This document shows, one piece after another, positions 59,471 to 64,000 of a stretch of 64,000 nucleotides of DNA. Within the stretch, counting starts at the first letter, position 1. Each line of letters opens with the position of its first letter. Position numbers and translations under genes: made by a program. Origin of the DNA: Vigna angularis (Eukaryota > Streptophyta > Magnoliopsida > Fabales > Fabaceae). Location: contig NC_068974.1 of assembly GCF_016808095.1 (NCBI RefSeq), positions 24,536,825 to 24,600,824 on the forward strand. Direction: 5' to 3'. The notes beneath the pieces are model-generated. The model did no database searches and was not told the DNA's origin. It was given only the letters and a program-made list of their open reading frames with translations.

Positions 59471-62400
59471 TCACTGGGCTACTGAGAAGACATTTTATGG
59501 GCCATCTTGGTTTATTTCTGTTCATCTCTTTTGTCCTCTTGCATATGGGAAAAGTTTGGTATACACCAAACTCTATTCAACATAAATTATTAGATGCTTT
59601 AAGTTAAATTATACTCCTAATTAATCCATATCTTATCGATCATCAGCTTTTTAATTGACCGGAAAGAGTTAATGAATCTCAGTTATACATGTGTTAGGTA
59701 AAGCTTGCCCAAGACCATACTGGTTTTAGATTAAGTAGTTATAGTTTCAGTTTTAATCCTCAAAAGATGCAATTAGAGAAAAATAAAGGTGTAATTGATG
59801 ATGTAACAAAAGAAAAGAGAAACTAGAGGAATTATAATGTGTTTATATATCATTTTCTTGTTTCTCTGAAAATAACATTAACTAGAGGGGAAGTCTTGAT
59901 ACTATATATCATGATAAAATTGATGAATCTTGTGACCTAAAAGTAATGGCTTCAAATTTTGAAAGTATTTCTTTATTTGGGGAGATAAAAAATTGTGTCT
60001 TTATCCTCTTCTGGACCATACAGGGGAAAAACGTTCTTTCTACTGGGTTTCACTTTAATTACATTAGCTTGCATTAACTATGTGTGTTTTCTCTATAAGC
60101 ATACACAATTATTGTGTTTTGCCCTTATTCATCCCTAAGCCTTATCTCCTTAACCAAGCCCATTATCATCATTGCTCTCATCAAATCATTCCGATATATA
60201 GCTATAGAGCCCGCTATTTAACATGTGTTTAAGTAAGTAATTATACAATTAATTTTGGCTGGAATTCATATTGAAAGAAATTATGTTTAAGTTAACAGTA
60301 AAACTCACTATACTTTGTTCTACTCAGTTAAATTAATCCACCTAATAAAGTTGTATTTTAGCTCTAAACCCTAAATCCACCTCAAGTTTTATTAATTTTT
60401 TAATATCGCTCACATACATGTAACATGTTCATAAACCTATCTGTGAAAAAACTTGATTTTGAATTAGCTTCTATGAAAAGAAACGGTGAAAATTTTCATG
60501 TTATTTTCTTAATTTAAGAAGAATGTGCCATACATAACTTTCATTCTAACGCGTGTCACCGGTTGCTATATGCTAAAAAACATCCTTTGCATTAGTTGAT
60601 ATTTCACTGTGATTAACATATTTGAATCTAAATATTGATAATCTAACACATATTTGAAAAATATATTACAATTCTAAATCCTCTAGCGACATCAGTTGTT
60701 TCAGGGTATAGAAATATCACAATTGATTTTATCTCCTACCTAAAGTAATTTTAGTAAAGATATACCTGTTTTGTTTTTGAATAAAATTGATTCTACCTTC
60801 AAACAACTTGTCTAAAAACATAAAAATACATAAAAAAAAGTCAAGGTCAATTTATAAAAAATTTAAACATTTTATAATATAAAAGATTCATGAATTCATT
60901 ATTTTAAATTAGAGTTAATGTTATTATTTTATATGGATTTAATTCCAGTTTCATTATTTGCGTTGTGTATCTTAAGTTGAATGTCTATAAAATATATATG
61001 GTTAGAGATGATAATAATGGGTGTATCATGTAGGATGGTATATATACAAAAGAAATAAAGGAAAAATTAAATATTTTAGCCTGTTAATCTACTTCTACTT
61101 ATTCTAAACTTAACAAGAATTTATATGGATCTACTATATCTCACTTGTTGTCACTTGTATATTCCTAGACACATGAATAATCCTTATTTTACATGTCCGT
61201 TTTGTAGGCTTGCTCATGCTCGTGTTGTAGGATAAAACTAGATTTAAATCCAGCACTTAATACATTACTTATTCCTCAGCATAAAAAAATAATCTAAATT
61301 TAAAAAAGCTACTTTCTAGGTAAACATGAATAATGTTCGTGAAATAAATAAAGACCCATTTGGAAAGTCTTATCCGAAGAAAGAAAAGACTTGAGTAACA
61401 TATTTCAGGTGAAGATAATTATTAAGACATCTGGGTGGGCATTATCGTTATAATCCGCAACACAACACACGCCATGTTATAAATTAGAAATACAGTATTA
61501 CGCATGTTGTCTTCCAGAAACAGATTTTATAACCGGTTATTAGGGAGCACCTCTCTGGAACTTTGCATGCATGCCACAAGATACTTGGTCGTACTCTTTT
61601 GGAACATGCAAAGTCTTTTTCTCATCAAATATATCTTTTTTTACCCTACAACCTTCAGTTTGTTTTTAATGTCTTCTATTAATACTAGGTACATATTTTC
61701 TGTCTGTACATCTTTCCACATCAGGCATGCCCAACAGATTACTTGTCCAAATGCTTCTAATTCACTTCAAGATATTAACTCCACTTTTTAACTTTCTTAA
61801 CATACTTAGGTTTCTGGATTATGTGATATTCTCCACCTAGTATTAGTATTAATGTTCAAACTTTTCAATATGCTTATATTGTTAATTAATTAAAATAGTC
61901 ACATCCAATGATACTTTCACAATTTATTGTTTCACCTAAAAAAAATCATTATAATTTGATTTAGACCATATATATATATATATTGACAATTAATTACAAT
62001 TTATTTTAGACCATATATACATACATACAATTAATTACAATTTGTTTACATGTCCTTTTAATTGATGTTTTTATGTCTCCTTGATATTTCAATATATTGA
62101 CATTTTAATATGTACAAAGTTCATATATTTTAAAATTTGAGGTGAAAACATAGTTTATATCGCATTTATGATAAAATCATAATAAAAATATTGAGTTACT
62201 AAATTAATTACAGTATATATCTCAAATACAAGTATAATAACATCTTGGAAAATATGAAATCAGAACTCTAGTAGTGCCATGAACACCTCAATAAGTTAAT
62301 GAAAAAAACTATATTTATAAATTATTCTTAATATTAACTTAAATAACTCTATTAACAAGTCATTATGTATGTCTATGGCTTGATCGGGCCATGAGATTTT

Positions 62401-64000
62401 GATTAGACTATAAAAGTACGTTGAAGGTTGGAGTAGGAGAAATCTCTTTTTGATTAATCATCTAGCTAATTTATTATTTGTAGCAAATTTCGGAAATTAT
62501 ATTAGATATTAGTTAAGGTAAGTGGGTCAATTTTGGCATTAATCCTATTGTGGTTTATGCGGTGACATATAATAAACAGATATTTCTTTTCTCACTTGCC
62601 ATGATTTTGTAGGGAAGGAAACTGAGGTGGACATCAAATTTGATGGAGATGACAACCGACCAATGTTGAGAATTGGGCCCCTTGTAGATGCTCTTGTCAA
62701 AACTCTAATAAACTAAGATTATATTCATTCAATCGATAATTAGAAATTATCAAACAGTTTGAATTAACTCAAAATATATTAGACTCACCTAGAATTTGAG
62801 TTTTTTTTCCATCTCTACTATTTCCAAAACGCCTTTCTAGAGCCAAACCCCAGCCCTTTTCACGTCAAGCCAAACGTTGAATTTCTCATTCATCAAAATG
62901 GGGTCGTCGTATAATTGTAGGGTACCCTAAAATTCGGAATCCTATAGAGTACCACAAGCATATCCATGGAAAAATTCTAGTTCAAAATATTTGTTTCATG
63001 ACAAATCTTTTCGTCCATTGATGCTTACAACTCAGCCCATTAGAGCATTACATCAAGAGCAATTTAATTAGAGTGTATGTGTTTGCTTATCAAAAAAGGT
63101 TTATTTTGTGTTTGATATAAGTTTGGACCGTTTCCAATTATAGAAAATTATTTATATAAGTAACTATTACTTATAATTGTTTAGTATTCGCATTAAATAC
63201 AAAATCTTGAAGAAGGAGAGAATGGTTATGAATTAAGCAATTTGTCAATAGAATTTTCCTAAACAAATGTGATTATTGGGTACCTTAAAATTGAGTTGAC
63301 ATATGAGTTGTTTGTGAAAGCATTGATGATGTTTTTAGATGTATAATTAAAGTGAAACAATAACAATCCATAAATTGTAGCATGTCATGATTGAGAATTA
63401 AATAAATTTATTACGTTAATTAAGATTTTTGCTATAAAAAACTATACTTAAATCCTTGCAGTCGGTGTCTCTTTTACGTGTTCTACGGAAAAGACCCTTA
63501 TTATAGGTAGTGCTAATAATTCGACGAATTATGTTCTTTTTGTTTAAATTGTAATTGGGGAAAAATGTATCCTATAGTCTTAGGTGTGTAGGCAGAAGAA
63601 AGAGAGAGATAAGAAGAATTTAAAAATAAAGTAAAAGAAAAGGAAGAGATAAAAGAAACAACAACTCCTTAAGTCAGGGACTCGATGGATATACATTACA
63701 ACGACGTATTTTCAGATTGAGAATCAACAAAATTACTTTGACTTTGGCTAGCCTAGTTAGTTTTTTCCCCCTAAAAGTTTATATTTAATTTAATCTCTTT
63801 ATTTAATTCAAATCAAATTTGTGTTTTATGTTTATCTTTATTATGTAAATTTTAAAAATAAGTATTTTATTATAAAAAGCTTTCAACATTATAAAATAAT
63901 ATATATATATATATATATATGAAACAATATAAATTAAATTATAGTTTCATAATTTTCAGTATAAAATATAAAGTAAATTAAAAGTATTTTAATAATTTAA
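59471..64000. other. Upstream region of the LSH gene, no other gene seen
   Basis: About 4.5 kb of AT-rich DNA without long ORFs bearing domains (61504-61791 plus is unsupported). Short TA tracts occur at about 61969-61985 and 63898-63920. No transposon ends were recognised. Distal regulatory elements of the LSH gene may lie here, but cannot be identified from one sequence. Confidence 0.5.

Overview
This window is nuclear DNA from a flowering plant, most likely a Phaseoleae legume (Vigna/Phaseolus-like; this genus-level guess is an inference from the repeat families). The evidence is a plant-type 5S rDNA array, many LTR retrotransposons, plant hAT, CACTA and Mutator-type DNA elements, very long TA microsatellites and one plant-only ALOG-domain gene. 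There is no bacterial, organellar or viral gene organisation, and most of the sequence is layered transposon debris.

Layout. 1-1055: edge of a 5S rRNA array, three complete minus-strand units of 338-339 bp plus a truncated stub. About 1950-4058: a Sirevirus-type Copia LTR with a 50-bp tandem repeat and a TA tract. 4690-7000: a Copia 3' LTR and the degraded end of its pol gene. 7265-8762: a solo LTR with a perfect 5-bp target duplication (TSD). 8977-9825: one end of a CACTA element, cut by a Gypsy LTR (9826-11196). 12759-13631: a complete small CACTA element. 14712-18667: a Gypsy element with a large internal deletion, whose single open frame joins gag, protease and an integrase tail, next to an inverted, truncated LTR of the same family. 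18670-24950: minus-strand Copia fragments split by a 3.16-kb solo LTR of the 7265 family, also with a perfect TSD. 26418-26726: a small candidate gene with a KEN box and a canonical D-box. 27467-28028: a hAT MITE with a perfect 8-bp TSD. 32056-33291: a Mutator-like element with roughly 190-bp inverted repeats and a perfect 9-bp TSD.

34176-51111 is a nested stack. A plus-strand Copia (34176-49076) has its gag split by a complete but decayed minus-strand Sirevirus-like Copia (35441-45639) that has two LTRs, PBS, gag, pol, an envelope-like ORF and PPT. The 3' LTR of that element is itself split by a hAT MITE (36695-37618). Directly after the outer Copia lies a minus-strand TRIM (49094-51111), one LTR of which is split by a Gypsy LTR (49589-51020). 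Relative ages can be read from this order.

51112-64000 is AT-rich, low-copy-looking sequence with microsatellites. It contains the only well-supported protein-coding host gene, an LSH/ALOG transcription regulator on the minus strand (58750-59310).

No new multi-gene system was found. The observations most worth following are the 5S loop E variant shared by two adjacent copies, the gag-protease-integrase-tail fusion ORF, the reuse of a self-complementary AATCGATTA motif across unrelated Copia LTRs and a pol-env spacer, the TRIM/Copia junction, and the KEN/D-box mini-gene.
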